NCBI GenBank assembly: GCA_002224055.1
Contig: AZLU01000087.1
Span: forward strand, 62,001 to 126,000
DNA length: 64,000 nt
Reading direction: 5' to 3'
From: Pezizomycotina sp. ARF18
Taxonomy: Eukaryota > Ascomycota
Both the position numbers and the translations under genes were made by a program. This document shows positions 45,959 through 59,961 of this stretch, in pieces. How positions within the stretch are numbered: position 1 is the first letter of the stretch; each line of letters opens with the position of its first letter. The notes under the pieces were generated by a model. It was not told the DNA's origin, searched no databases, and was given only the letters and a program-made list of their open reading frames with translations.

Positions 45959-48582
45959 ACCGAATGGACAATATTGGGCAAGGTATATGTTGGATATTGG
46001 TGAGCAGTAAATGCAGAACATGTTGGGATTAAGGCGAAGAGGCGGGCAATGAAACGGAGCGCTTCAAGAAAAGTTTTTGATTTCTGTCTAAAGTGGTTTT
46101 CCATCACGGACGCACTAATGCAGTCTTACACGAACCTGCGATGAAACATGAAGAGTGCATATGAGGCATACATAAGGCAAATTGGGCTGGAATTGGTTGT
46201 ATAGTAACGAAATAACCATTGTACATGAATGATATTTCTCATCTATCTTTGTTGATATTTTTTATTTTCGTTTCTTTTTCCTTGTTATCGTCTCTTCTGT
46301 ACATACCGATGCATAGTAATTTTTCTGTATCTTGCATTTTTATAACTAATAGGAAGGAGATATATTAAATATCGTCGAAATCGTCGCTGCGAACAGTCTG
46401 AGCTTGAATGATGTCATTATAATTGAGCGATTAATATAAGTATATTGGCGAAGCTGGCATTCATAAAGGCACTGAGACAGTTCGAACCATGGTTATCCTA
46501 ATAACGGGAATTTATCACTGACTGCAAGGGTAAAACGCTGCTGCCGCTTCCGAACTATATTAATGGTCTGATATTAATTGACGCCTGACGTCCTGCGCTT
46601 GGCGTGGCCACGTTCACGACTTTCAAGCGACGTCCGCGACGCGTCCATTATTCCTGTTCGTGATGCATACCGTTCATTGCAAGCTAATTATAAGCTGAAA
46701 TTAAATCTTCAAATGGATTGTGTTCTTCTGTACACTACGAACGAACGCAGATGTATGTTACAATACAGACATTATTACTAGTATTACTATCCTTATTAAT
46801 GTAATATTTATTAAAATACATGACTCGTTCCAGCGCGATAATCAACATGCTCCCCTACAGAGAGCCTTCCTGAAAACCCAGCCCGTTCAGAATTACATTA
46901 ACATAGTCGATTAATCGTCGTTTATAGCCAGCTGAAGAGGCCCTTTTCGATTCTAGAGGCGGTATATAGGTTAATTAGAGCGCAAACGAACTTTGTAACC
47001 ATAGTAGGCAAATAGACCCTAGCCCACTAGTGCCCGTCATTTAATTACGGAAAGGCCTCGTTTGGTTGTTATTATAGCACTGCCTGTAAGGAGAAGCCCC
47101 GATCGACTGCCCGAGGGGCATGATTGGCACGGCGTGTAGTTGCCCGGCTGTATAGAAACCCTACGCACAACACGCAGAGGTTGCCGCTAGGGCCGAAGCC
47201 TGCTTCGCAAGGGCCATTTTTCGTGTAAGTGTTGGTATGAGTGACGATAGGTACGCCAGGCCTCGGTGCAGGGTGGCAGTGGCAGCACTGAGGAAGCGGC
47301 TGAGCGTGATGGTGATGGGAGTAACCTTCATGGCAAAAAGAGCATTATTTTTTTTTCCCCGGTAATGATGCCAAGACGTAGGAATGAGATGAAATTTGAA
47401 GAGGGGAGTTATAACTTTATATACGCGTGTAGTGGATCGTAGACGCAAGTACAGGGCGATTCTGGATATTTGCTTCCTGAGCAACAGCGGATAAAGGAGG
47501 CGCGCGTTTAGGATGATTTAAAGGGACATTTGTGCTCTATCCAGCGATGAAGAGCCCGTTGATTAGCCGTAAACATTGGCTTTAGAGGAATAACCGGTAT
47601 TATATATAGACAAACAGACTCACCGCAATGTCCTATTAGTTGAGTTCGACGAGACATGTTAGGCCGAAATCCGGCACCGTTGAATTATTGGGAAACATGG
47701 CGTATGTCACTCACTCTAGGTATCTCACTCTAGGGAACTCAGATTTTGCAGATACCGATAAAATCTTTCCCTGCGTTTACTTATGGATTGATTCTCAGAA
47801 TAAAGAAGGCCTTCATTCAGCCATAGTCCGGATACTACCCTCTGGATCGTTTACCGGCTCTCGTTCGACTAGAAAAGACTAGTACATATATAACTGCTCA
47901 CTATGGCCAATTTCTTTTGTCCTTTGAATTGGCATGGGTCGTGGTGCATTAGACAAACGCACTCGATGAAACACATTCGATAAGCAAGAGATGTAACCCT
48001 GTTTGCAGAAACGCCCCAACCTTGGGCTCGCTTGCGGAATCAGAGATGTGACCGAATCGAAGTTCTTTCCTATACGTAAGTTCTAATGATCCGTCTTGAT
48101 GTTGTGTTCTTGAACATATAGAGACAACCCCACACTACCTAAATGTATCTGAAGATTGCCAAAAAAAAGAAAAAAAAAGAAAAAAAGTAGATGTATCCTA
48201 TCATGATCTAGGATACTGTTGAGCTTTCCGGCATGACGCTCTTCGGAGCGAGGTTTTGACTTGTATCCTGCCTAGTATATCAACAAGATCACGCTTAACA
48301 ACAACTTTCAAAGTTTCAACAAGTATCTAGTACAACTGCAACGGTACTGGACTAATCCGTTTGAGCATAGTGAACTAGCATTCGCTTTGCTAGTAATCGA
48401 CTTTTATCCTTCATACCCTACAAGTCTTTAAAGTGCCGTGATAACTACATCATAATAACCATATGGGTTTTTAGTTGAAACGCCGTCAATTTTTGGATCA
48501 AGAAATTAACTAGTCCGATAGTAGATGATCATATGATCTCCCCGTGCCATAACGACGGATTTTAATAGCAGCTGTTCATCAG
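45959..48582. other. Gene-poor region
   Basis: No gene is firmly supported. A small basic minus-strand frame (47484-47161) and plus frames near 46578-46914 lack family features. An A-rich run with GAAAAAAAAG units lies at 48161-48187. Confidence 0.45.
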
Positions 48583-50859
48583 TTACAGGACGTTCACCCG
48601 ACACACCACTTTTGACGAGGGTTTGTGCTTTTTTACTGAGACTGCGAGGCCCCTAGTAGTCGCAGCTCCAGTTGATGAGGAGTCTAATGGTGGCATATCG
48701 TTTACGGCTGATTTCTCATCGCCCAGGTGCAGAGTGTTGATGGAAGACTCCAAGGTACTTGGCGCTCGAAGCTCCTCACATCTGATGGCCATTCGACAAA
48801 GGAACTTGGTGTATAGTATCTCGTTCTTCTCCTCAAAGATTGACACGAGAATAGCAGCGGTACTCCGAAAAGGTGTAATGGCACCCCCAACGATTAGTGC
48901 AAGTCTCATCCCCGCAAGAGGAGCAGACTGGCTCCACAACGCCATTCCATCTTCGTCTCCGAAAAAGCTTGCGTTGTACTGACGTTGATCGATGGTGTCG
49001 ACAAAGCCGAAGCCTTCTCTGAGTTCTGGCTTGAGATATTCAAGGAAGATGAAACCCGGAAACTTGACCATCAGGCCCGAGCTATTCAACAAGGCCGGGC
49101 TTTGGTCGTTAATATTTCCGGTCATTTTGCCAAACGAAGAGAGCGCCCATCGCCAGCCATCTTGCTGGATCCTCGGCCCGCGGAGGAATATTATCCCGGC
49201 TGGGAACACTCTAAGCTGCGCCAAAAGATTCTTCATCCTATCTCGTGGATGGAGGTCGGACAGCTCCATAATGTCTAGTTCCAGCAGCGTGCCGGCGCAG
49301 ATAGTCTCGTCGGACTTCCTGCTAGTCGAGCGCCACTGGAAGGCCTTCCATGCCTGGGCGACCAACATAGCTTTTGTCCGAACTTGCCATTCATCTTTCC
49401 AGCGGAGATCCGAGACGATCCTGAACGCCTCGAGCTGGATAGTCTGCGGTAGTCGAACTTCATCGCGACTAACGCGTTAATAATGTCGAACGTGTCTCCC
49501 TCGAATTGCACGTGCAAATTCTGCGCTTGGACACCTTCCTGGAGCGTCCACAACCGCTTCATCCAGCTCGAACATCCGATCCTAATCAGGAGTTCCTCCG
49601 CGGGGAGGTCTATGGGAGTTTGCTGCAGTTCTCCATCTAGGATAAGGACATCGCGCGCGTCCTTGTAGACTTGAACCATTGTTCTTATGGCGCGTTTCCG
49701 CAGCTGCCCTTCCAGCGGTACGCACAGGGTGTCTATCCAGATGCAAACGGAGTCATCTGAGTCATCTACGGCTCCTGGTTTAAGGGCGAAAATGTCCTCC
49801 ATAGTGGTCGTCGTCCCCGGCATATCGAACCAGTGGTCTGTTTCTTGCCATCGTTCTGCGGACGTATAATTTCGAGACGAGCCCCTTCAATCGCAGAAGT
49901 TGACAGGTAGGAAGCGAGTTTGCTTCCGCGTTTCCTAGACCGTCAGCCCAAACATGGGATATAGCTACGTAGCCTATTCTCACTCCCCCACCCCCGATAA
50001 CATCGATCGGGGTGTATCCGAACCCTCCGGCACCGCTATTTGATGATCGGCACCCCTCCGGCCGCGACGATGGCTTTGATCTTCTCGGGATCCGGCGACA
50101 TATGCTTACACTGGCAGTCTTCCGTTACGTGCTTGGTCTCGTAGGTTGCTGCATCTATCTGGTCCGCGACACATTCTTCCATCGTGCACCTCTGATGGTT
50201 ATCTCTGACGCCTTTACGGCGGAAGCAGCTTACGAAGAACATCCCCGGCGGGCCTACGATGTCCCTCAGCCTGGCGATCGAGTTGGGACACCAACCAGCG
50301 TTCAACATCCGCGAAACAGTGAGTGCGCTGGTACCCAATGAAACAGCTCCTTAGGCCCATACGGATTGAGCATGTCGATCGTTAAATCAAGGTAAGGATT
50401 AGATTTAGGAGCCTTATGAATGTGATTTTTCGCGCAGTCTAGCGTGTATCCTAGGACCATGATAGAAAGAGAGGCTTCGGGGCTTAACGGCAACACTTGC
50501 TTCGCGTCCAAGTCTCCTCCCCACGAGGCGAAAGCCATGAGCGAGCTTACCCCACCAAACATGCGTTTACTTTGGACCATTCCTCTTTTTGTTGTTCTCG
50601 GAGAGGGCGTCGAAGCGTTTCTTCCAGTCCGTTATGTAGCGGGGAGCTCACTCGTATTTACGATCCGGTCGTTATTCTCTCCCTCGTGGACAAAATCCTC
50701 CATCTTAATGGGAATGCCCAAGACTTCGTGGAGCATCCCAAATAAAGCCACGCCTGGAGAATGATGCCGTACGGTCCGCGGGTGTTCGCTGAAATCACCA
50801 CGGAGCAGCCGCTTCTTGTCCCAGCTCTCCTTTCTGGTATTCCTGGAATCCGTTGCCAT
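48583..50859 (-). CDS. HET-domain protein (heterokaryon incompatibility type), frame broken
   Basis: HET domains trigger cell death in fungal non-self recognition. From a start at 50859 the N-terminal part includes a [16 protein letters not shown] block and a Cys/His-rich stretch with [14 protein letters not shown] (50320-50090), a frequent companion of HET domains. The HET core follows on the same strand as [14 protein letters not shown] near 49970, then IWIDTLCVP (49740), a [13 protein letters not shown] block and [11 protein letters not shown] (49560), the defining motifs. The C-terminal half (49368-48583) is one long frame with a hydrophobic patch near 48900. Three to four frame breaks occur. 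Like most HET proteins, its recognition specificity cannot be read from the sequence. Confidence 0.87.
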
Positions 50860-51592
50860 CGTAGTCCTCCTGGGAGATATATCGCACCTTCAACGGCGGA
50901 AATGCCGGGTCTGAGACTGTGAAAGATGGTCCATGATCAAATTATAGTATTAAGGTAACTATTTGAAAATATTCGGTAGTATTGGAGTTAACTGCACGTA
51001 GACTAATAGCACAGAGTATAGGATATGTAAACCGATGAGAAGGAGTTTCTGGATCCAGATTCTAACAGGAGCCCACCATAGAATACTATCTACCCCTCAC
51101 CGACCCTAATTATCTATGACTATTTGTCTCGTCTTGCGAACACGTGCGCAGAGCCTCCTAGAATTCGCAAACTGGCGTGGGGTACGTGGAAGCCCAGCCA
51201 GCGTCCTATTCTATCAGCCGCATGGGGGATGATCCACTATATACCGGCGTGGTATATAATGCAATGTGACCCTCATATTCGCCCATTTCCGCGCACTCCC
51301 TGTAGACCCTCCAAAATCACTAGGCAACCGCTTTCTAGATATTTGTGAACGTTTCGAGCCCTTCAGCATTTATTTTCCACTTCGGATTCGCAATCTATAC
51401 ATAGCGTTGCCTGTAGGCCTGTTGAGCCAACCCCGCAATCCTACGGACGACTTTTGGTAAGGGATCTAGACGATTTACATCAGTATATGGGTCATCTCGT
51501 TTTCCCGATATCAACTTGCAACATCAACTGACGTTTAAGTAGACCTAGGTTGTAGGCTCACTGCTTTTCAAAAAAAAAAAAAAAAAAAAAGG
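50860..51592. other. Intergenic region
   Basis: No gene is supported. A run of about 20 As immediately precedes the next gene's start (51571-51590). Confidence 0.45.
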
Positions 51593-52975
51593 ATGGGTCA
51601 CGACCACCCGGACCTGGTGGCCGCCGTAACGAGTCTCCGAGATTACGCTTCACAGCTCAAAGAGGTCATCATGGGATACATCGCTGCAACCAGAGTACGA
51701 AGGGCGACCAGTTCATGTTTGACTTATCCGTCCTCGGCACCGTCTTGGAATTGCTCCTCCGGTCCGTCAACGACACGGACTCGGAAATCGAGAAGCCGGA
51801 TCAGATACCCGTTCTCTCTTCGGTAATCGAAAATTTTGCTGTCGCGCTACAAGGCCTGCGAGAAAAACCTTGCGATAACGCATGGAGACGAAGGTCAGGC
51901 GCCTCGATCCCAGCAAAGTCTCCGATGGCCTTTGGACGACTTTGAAAGCCAGGAGGCGAACCGAAAACTGCGCAGATGTGTTACAACCTGTCTCTTGTCG
52001 ATGTTTATCACGCTAGGGTGGGTTCTCAATTGACAAATTTTTTTAATTTTTTCTTCATCTTACACCTTTGAAAAACCAAAAGGGAAAAGAAAAAAAAGAA
52101 AAGAAAAAACTGTGCTGATGATCATGGAAATTCCACCCTCGGCTCGACTAGCGCGATACTAAGGGTGGGATCTCAAAGCGAGGACGCTTACGCTCGAGAC
52201 GATAATCCCTTGTACGCGGCGGCGTTGGATGGGACGAAACCGCGGTAAGGCTGTGTTCGGGGATCGGAGCGAACATGAATGTGCATGGGGTCTGTACGGT
52301 AACGCTCTACAGGCCGCCTCTGTCAACGGCACGAAGCGATAGTCCGGCTGCTCTTGGATTTAGGCTCCGAGGTTAACGCTGCTGGGGACACTATGCCACC
52401 GCCCTTAACGGTGCAGCGACCAGGGGCCACGGACCGGTGGTGCAGCTGCTACTGGAAAACGGCGCGGACGTTAACGCCAAGGTCGGCCGCTTTGGCAATG
52501 CACTATGTAGCGCCGTCGCGAGAGGCCACGTGGAGATCGTGGAGTCTCTGCTTGCGCATAAGGCGGACGTCAACGCCAAGGTCGGAAATTACAGCGGCGG
52601 GATTCCTCTCAGCCTTGACGAGATGGACGATGCCGACATACCAGTGATGCTCATGACGGACCCTGACTACAATTCACACACTGCTCTCTACCTGGCGGCT
52701 GCGTATGGAGATGAAGCGATGATCGAGTTATTGGTTGATGCCGGCGCGGATGTAAATGGCCGCTGCGGTTCTTTGGCAACGTGCTTCAGGCCGCGACAGC
52801 CGGCGGGCATGAGGGCGCGGCTAAGCTATTGGTAGAGAGAGGGGCCGACGTCCACGCGATAGGGGGCTTTTATGGTACGGCGATTGCTGCCGCATATAAT
52901 AATGGGCACCAGTCGCTGGCGAAATTCATGGAGAGCATTATGAAGGAAGATCCGGAAAGTAAAAACAACACGTAA
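51593..52975 (+). CDS. Ankyrin-repeat protein with short STAND-like N-terminal domain, frame broken
   Basis: The start at 51593 gives MGHDHPDLVAAVTSLRDYASQLKEVI, resembling N-terminal helical domains that precede NACHT or ankyrin modules in fungi. A DLSVLGTVLELLLRSVNDTDSE helix follows. After a probable intron or break (about 52020-52200) comes an ankyrin array with repeated GADVNAKVGRFGNAL, GHVEIVESLLAHKADVNAKVG, TALYLAAAYGDEAMIELLVDAGADVN and GGHEGAAKLLVERGADVHA, ending at 52975. Frame breaks lie near 51695, 51860, 52430 and 52770. No nucleotide-binding domain is seen, so this is either a small ankyrin protein or the remnant of a larger receptor. It neighbours a full NACHT-ankyrin gene, which could be its parent. 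Confidence 0.75.
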
Positions 52976-53958
52976 ATACAATAACATTACTAGTGTAGTA
53001 GCTCTGTACTTAGTAGCCTATCTTCATTGTATGGAATATATCAATTGCTTTGCAGTTCCCTTATGATATAGATTAAATTTTGAAACATTAGAGGATAGCT
53101 TTTCTGAAGATTAACTCTTACATCTGTACCGTACCTAAACATGCTGCAGGGAGCCGGGAGGGGGGACTCTATATTAGGCTACTTCTTTACTTTCGTGTCG
53201 CTAGCACTAGTAACTTGAAAGTACCTGGCGTTATATCGTTGGCGCATCGCAATCGGGATTCACCCGCTGTTCTCCCTGACTTCCATGATTCCCTACTTGG
53301 TAGCTATAAAATTTGGTCAGCGCTAACCTTGGGATTTTGTAAATTTTAGCTGGAGGTAAAAACGGCCTCTCGGAGAGAGAGAGAGAGTACATATGAACTC
53401 TGAGGCAGTAGGCGTTGAGCCGGGACTTTGCTCCTGGAAAAAATACCGGATGTTTCTGGAAGTCGTTCAAACAAACCCTGGACAGCACTACAACAACCGG
53501 GGGATCCGTATGGGAGCAGCCTTAGAACTTGTAAATGTGTGAATATAGAACGGAACTGCGCGATAAACAGGAACGTGACCAATCGATAAAATATTGGGTT
53601 CATGCTTACCACCTCCTGAGCTCCGGATAGCTGTCTAGGGACGCGCCCGTGAAATCTTTATTTTACAACATCGGGGCAGCTCGAACTTCCGCAAATCGCT
53701 CATGTTGACTACACAACTGTTCAGGTCGCCCCAGGTGATCCAGCTGCTTCTCTCTGCGTCAATACTACTCGCCGGTACATCTCCTTCATATCCAGAGGCA
53801 TCGCAGTCTTCCAGCGAAAGCTGCTCCAGCGTTGCCCCGTGTGCTCAGAGGAATGCGAGAATATCTCACCCGGTGACCAACCCTTTTAGACGTATATTTC
53901 CATAATGCGCAGGTCCTCAAAGAAGAAATCGATCAGCGGCCCGGGCCATCTTTGACGG
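52976..53958. other. Intergenic region
   Basis: No confident gene. Minus-strand frames at 53231-53612 and a plus frame at 53702-53905 are unsupported. Part of this stretch may be a 3' exon of the neighbouring receptor. Confidence 0.4.
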
Positions 53959-56900
53959 CTAACCCGCCGATGTCGAGTATAATTCTTCCAGCGAAGTGAG
54001 GGAGGACGGCCATGAACGCGCTAGACTTGGAAAACATTCAAAAAGCTCTAGCGGACTTTCTCTGCATACGTCGAGGCATGATGTGTGGCCGATGCACATA
54101 GACCACCTTTGGTCTGCCGGCACAACGGATACTTTCAGTGATCTTAACCGCTGCAGGAACGTATAATCCTTTTGCTGCCCTGGCGAAGGTGACGGACTAT
54201 CGGCTCTCGCAGATACTTCCGAAATTTCTAGGTGTGTGATGTTACCTATCAAGCCTCTCGGGTCCTGCGGGAGCGACGGTATCTCGGGAACGCCTACTAG
54301 CCCCACGTGCATTTTACAGACACCGGGAGCGCAGACCGTGCACCAGGACGCCATCGCTGGTGGCTAGTAGCGACGGTCCGGGTTGACCAGTGCGACGGTT
54401 GCTTTTGTTCGGCTCGGAAAATAGCGGCGGAGGTATGCGGGCGTATCTGCAAAGGAACGTAGGGTGCGACAGGTGGAGCGGAGGATCTTGTAGTGGCTTG
54501 CCGCGCCTGTGGCGGCGGTGAGAAGGTGGGATTGACGTTTCGAAAGCGGTTCACGTTATAATATCTTCCTCGGTGGTGAAGGATGCAGTCTGCCAGATGA
54601 CGTGACCGAAAAGTATCGAGACCCGGTCAATACGAGAGCGGTTCCAAGGTCGAACTGTTTCCGCTTTAGTGAATCGGGTATGTTCCCCAGAACTTCCGGG
54701 TGGCCGTAAAATAATGCCCTCTGAAAAAGAACTTTAGAGGCGACTTCAAGTTCAGACCTCTCGGATGAGTCGGGAACGATGAAAAGGCCTTTCACGGGGA
54801 AAGTCTCGAAGAGAAGGTCCACTGTTTTCTTTGCATCCGTTCCAGATCGCCAATCGAGCTCGAGAGTTATAATAGCTCCGCCAACTCCTGGTCCCATTCG
54901 GTTGAATACTGCCGGGTCCTTGACCTGGCTCCGTATTTCATTAATAGCCGTATCATCGCTGTATCGTTCAATATGACCGCTATGGCTAGGGGGGTGCACG
55001 AGGATTGCAGATAGTTTACTGATGATGAACCAATCGGCAAACCGTTCCAGGATTTTACTGCCACGAAAACTTCCGCTGCTCGCGCAGCAGCCTCTCTGCG
55101 ACCGAAAGGTTGCCATATTTCACGCACAGGATAGTACGGTCACCCCATCACGGTCTGCAGGCAACGCGTTTACCCGCTTTCTTGTGACGAGAAATTTGTT
55201 GCCGCTTGTTTGTGTCGGTTCCCACAGAAAATGGTCTTCCTTGTATCGGAACACTAAGTAGGTAATCTATGACTTTGAGGGGCTGGTTGGCTCCGCACGC
55301 CGTTCCTCCACCCGTTATCACGCCATGCCCTCCGTCCTCGAACGTCCGGCAGCCGATGGAGACAAGATGCCACCTCATATGCAGGTTCCCAGATTTAGCT
55401 GCGGCTTGACAAGCGGTGAGTTTGATCCTCTCGTTGGGTATATTTCCGCCAACTTCCAGGACCGCGGCGACAGAACTCCCCCCCTTGGGCCAGGGATTGG
55501 GATCGAGATTAGGCCTGAAAAAGTTCTCGTAACATCAAAAGATCGCGTCTACAACGTTTGTATTTCCGTTCGCTGCCGCGAGAACAAGCGAGACCGACAG
55601 TTCATTGAGCAAACTTTGGCCGTCATCGGGCGGGGGATGTACCCGCGTGGGCACTCGGAAAGCAAGTTTCGAATGGCCTCGACATTCCCGCTCTTAGCTG
55701 CCGCTTCGAGCGGCATGTATCCGCGGACACTCCTACCGATTGTTACATCCGCGCCGGCCTCCAGCAGCCAGCTCACGGCTTCGTGATCCCATGAAGCGCG
55801 GCGGACTGCAAAACGGTAAATCCGTTTTGAAGCGATGGTGCTCCATTTAGTTGGCTCACTGGGACGACGTCGTTATCGATAAGGTGCCGGACGAGGTGGT
55901 GTTGCTCTCCGAGGGAAGCTGCCTGCAACGCCTTCAACCTCTGTCTTCCTCGAAGACTTGCTCGAAGCGCCAGTTTGTGGGGCAAGCGTTCTCGTCCGAA
56001 AGCAAAACCTCGACGATCGACTCGGCGCCATAAAGGCACGATAGCGCTGGAAGCGTAAGGAGACGTTCCTCGGATGCGCCGGTGGAGAATGTTTCCTCCA
56101 CCGTAGCATATTCCGGGAGCTCAGCAAAACACAATCTGAAAAGGGCCTGGTGTCGTTCGCGAGCGCCATTCCAGTATCGTGTTGTCGTGAACGAGCCGGA
56201 ATGTCTCGCAGGCTGAACCTCCTCCCACGGGCGTTTGAGTACAGCCGTGCAGTCTCTCGAAGACGGCGTTCATAAACTGCATCCAGGTTTGGTCGCGCTC
56301 TCCACACGGCCGCAAGCCTTTGCAATGGAACAGCCAATTCTGTCTGACGTATGGTAATAGTGTGTAGGTCGCTGCTAGAGCGTTTAATCGCTCTTCGTCC
56401 TCATCCTCCTGGTCTGATACCTCTAGAGCCTCTTCCTCCTCTCGGGCGCTCTTTGTCCTCTTTTCGAAGCTGCCTTTGAAGGTGAGCTCCAGGCGTTTAG
56501 TAGTGTAGCAGAGACCTTTAGAATACCTGCCATAGATTTCAGAGTACACTGAGAGACCTGCTTTACCATCTCCCCCAGATCCACGGGTTGCCGACGCTGA
56601 ATTCCCGTGGTATTGTTTCGATTTACTAAAGCGGTGCTCAAATTGATGAGCCGAGATATGTCAAAGAGAAACGCGCGAGATCCAGATTTCCTTCCCTCAA
56701 GTCGATGTTTATGGTCGTCCCTGCACGTTAAGAGAAACTCGCGAACGTGTAATGGGAAAGCTGGATCGTATCGAACGCGCGTGGTGGAAGACCAAGGAGC
56801 CACAGTTCTGCAGTATCTCTTCTCATCTATCGGAATTCGCCTTACCGAGCCGGAGTCACCGAACGGCCTCTGAGAGCTCTGATAGTGATAATAGCCTCCG

Positions 56901-58931
56901 CGCGCCGATTATCCACGTAAAAATCTTTTCGCGACTGCTATGTTGTGATGCTTGCGAAGCTTTGCGATGATCCTTTCAAAGATTTCGTTGATGCCTTCGG
57001 ATAGTGATTCCAGGATATCTTGGATCGACTGCAGGTCGTTCTCCTCGACGCGTTCGTTCAGAAGGAGATTGGCGAGAATAAACCTTTTAATATTTACTGG
57101 TCAGAAACCTATAAGATAAATAGTAAACAGACATGACGTAATAGGAACACTTACATGCCATTTGCGCGTCTTAGGACTCCAGTGCATATTGAATCCAATA
57201 TTCTTTTCGTCCAATCCGACGAAGTGATCGTGCCTTTTCAACTCTAGTTCGACCCTTTGTTTTATGTCGGGTTCGTTCCTCTCCGGGTAATCTTAAGACA
57301 CAAGAAGTCCTGAGCGAGAACCTTCTCAATGTCAACCTCAGCTCGACTAGAGATTACAAGCTTAAGCTTTACGCCGCCTGCCTGGCTGATGGACTTGAAT
57401 ATGTTCGTCATAATCGATAGGATAGACTTCCGGTCTTTAGGGCCCGCTTCATCGATACCGTCCAGAATGATGTAGACTGTCCCCGAACCCTTCCCAATTA
57501 GCGTGTCCAAGAAACCCGCGCTGGCTTTCACATCTGGTCTGGTGAGCTTGTCTTTCGAAGCGTACAATGCGGCGTTTCTTCTTCTAGGTTCGGGTATTTC
57601 CTCCCCAAGATCGTCAGCAGCTGCTTCACGAGACTGTTGACGATTGTTTCCGGAGTGAGTGACGCTTCGTCCTGGTAACTGCAGAAGAAGTAGATCATGT
57701 ACGTATCGCGGCCGCGCTTTTCCCAAAGGTAATCGAGCAATCCGCCATGAGCATCGATTTCCCGCTACCGGCTGCGGTTGGGCCGACTATCAGTCAGTCT
57801 CACGACACTCCTTAGAAAATTGTATTTCGTTGCGGCCGAGTACTTACGAATGCCTGTGCACCAAAGCCTGCCTTCCTCGCTTCGCTTGTTCCACTCTTGA
57901 AATTCATCAGATGCGGTGACCCATCCTGCCTTGCTTTCCTCTTGCCTGTGCAGGAGATCGTTCAAGAAAACAGAGTAGTCGTAGCCGCACACCTTCTCGA
58001 GCAGATTTTCCATCTCTGATCTGTGCACAATCCAGAAGTGTAAGCATAAATAGCAATTCTCTATGACGTTGCCGCGGTTTTAATATCCGAATTTTAAGGA
58101 CGTGGTAATTTACCTTTGAGCCGGGCATTCTCTTGGAGCCTCCAATTATCGGCCTTAGTGTGATGGAGGACTTCGAAGCTCATATGGTTTCTCTGCTCGT
58201 CTCTGAACAGCGCGAACTCCTGCCACGCTCTGAGTTTAGTTTCGCTTCCGCGTAGGCGATCTGTAGAGATACCAGATCCTGTTGCTGTGTGAGGGATTCC
58301 TCGATGTCTTCAAAGTCTTTCTTCAAATCCTTCCACAGCGTTTTGACAAACTTTTTGAACTCTGTGTCGGGTCAGATTGATCAGCTCGGAGACAGAAATT
58401 GGACATGTTTATAAGGGATTGGTTGACCTACGCGACTTTCTGTTGAAGACAATTACCGATTTGCAAAAATTCACGACGTGACTGTAGAATATGGATAGTG
58501 CATCCTGTAACTCAGCGCTGCTAAGATACGGTTTTTCTAAATTCTCGTATATGGGACACAGATTCCCGTGCACTAGGAACATGGAGGAGAGCTTATCCAC
58601 GTAGCTTACAAAATTGTATGCTGCCTGTCATAGGTGGAGTAATGTTAATCTCGAGAATATTATGACCGTAATCTAAACAATTCGGTATAGAGTAATTGAA
58701 TACCAGGAGAGCAAACTTCGCCGCACCCAAACAATACCCGAAACTAGACGATACTACTGAAGCCTTGCATCGCCGTCAGAAAGAGCATCGCCCTTTTGCT
58801 GAACTTTATCGCCTTTGGGTTTCCGACATTGTTCAGTTCCGCGCGAGTTTCGCGACCTCGGTGGCGGCTGGAGAGCCTGATTGCGGGAGGTTTAGCTTCT
58901 CCTCCGGACTCAACGCCTCTTCGAATACCAT
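53959..58931 (-). CDS. NACHT-ankyrin STAND receptor (fungal NLR-like), frame broken
   Basis: Fungal STAND proteins of this layout act as NLR-like receptors. The probable start at 58931 (MVFEEALSPEEKLNLP) leads to an N-terminal helical domain (LFLTAMQGFSSIV, then FGYCLGAAKFALLVFNYS) like those in many fungal receptors. A coiled stretch spans 58380-58130. The NACHT domain follows: an acidic lead-in, a GSGKSM Walker A near 57770, a YFFCSYQDEAS block, the Walker B VYIILDGIDEAG near 57470, and VISSRAEVDIEK. A winged-helix-like middle (PxDEKxxAEL region at 56870-56600) and ankyrin repeats follow at 56130-54970, with units such as LKALQAASLGEQHHLVRHL and PLEAAAKSGNVEAIRNLL. The region 54556-53959 is a less typical C-terminus. 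Several introns and many indels are present. Confidence 0.85.
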
Positions 58932-59961
58932 GCCCGCGTGTAAAAGCTGTGCTTTCCCGTCGCTATTGAAAACGAAACGGTGTTAACTGGGGTTCATCTT
59001 GAAGTGATCTGTAGTAAAGGAATCGCAAGTATCCTCACCTAGACATGGCTCGGTAACCGGCCCTGGCACGTTAATGTTCATCGGAGCGGAGCTTTTGCTT
59101 GCTTTGTATTTCGAATATTTCGCAAAACGAAAGATAACGCGGGTGGGAGATTTGCGACGATAACCCGCGCTTTTTGAACAAAATATCATTCAGCCTTCTC
59201 CGTTTCTTGTTTCCCAAATTTGCGATTTCGCGGGGTGAATTTGCAAGGCTTAGACCGGCTACGCTGTCTCTAATGTCTAATATCCAATCATATCTCTAGG
59301 ATCATGAGAAAGCCGAGAGAGGAAGTGTGAGGCCAATGTCCTTGGACGAATAATGGTTGAAAGTGCAAGACTTTGTTGCCATCTCTTTCTGCTGTAAAAC
59401 TTTCTCCGCACCAGCTCCGAATCAAGGGGTTCCTTTCCACAGCGGTAGCCGGTTTATATCACCGTACGATAGGGCGGTAAATGCAAAGAGGAATCTGCCG
59501 CATTTACCATCGGACATCATCAGGGCCGGCCTGTACAGCGATGGGGATTGATCACAAGCCAATATACTCTGGGACCCAATAAAAATGTGCGATCTCATAT
59601 ATCATCCCTCGCCAATCGCCAATCGTCAATCGTCAATCGTCAATCGTCACCCTCATTTCGTGAGCTTAAGCGTTGTGACTCCATATTTTTTAGCTCGAAG
59701 TTTTTTTTTTTTTTTTTGGCTTGGCGTTTTTATTTATTTTATTATTATTTTAGCTCAACTTCAAGCCTTCTTCAATCCAAATTCTCAGGAGTATCAGCCT
59801 ACAAACAACAGATCCAACAACATCCTTTGCCTTGGGTTTAAGTAAAATACTACCTAGGAGTTGTTATATACATTAGTTCCTGAGATATAAGCATCTTTAT
59901 TCATCGGTGATATCCTTCATTCGTTCTCAAATAAGCTAAAGAATAAAACAAACTTCACGCC
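58932..59961. other. Divergent intergenic region
   Basis: It separates the receptor (minus) and helicase (plus) genes and presumably holds both promoters. It contains the tandem CAATCGT repeat at 59611-59649 and a T-run at 59701-59717. Small frames here are unsupported. Confidence 0.5.
59611..59649. repeat. Seven-base tandem repeat CAATCGT/CAATCGC
   Basis: About five tandem units of CAATCG(C/T) lie between the divergent receptor and helicase genes. Confidence 0.9.

Noticed and set aside
47161-47484. Ala/Ser-rich minus-strand frame resembling a small secreted protein
   Set aside because: No convincing signal peptide or cysteine pattern; kept only as part of a gene-poor region.
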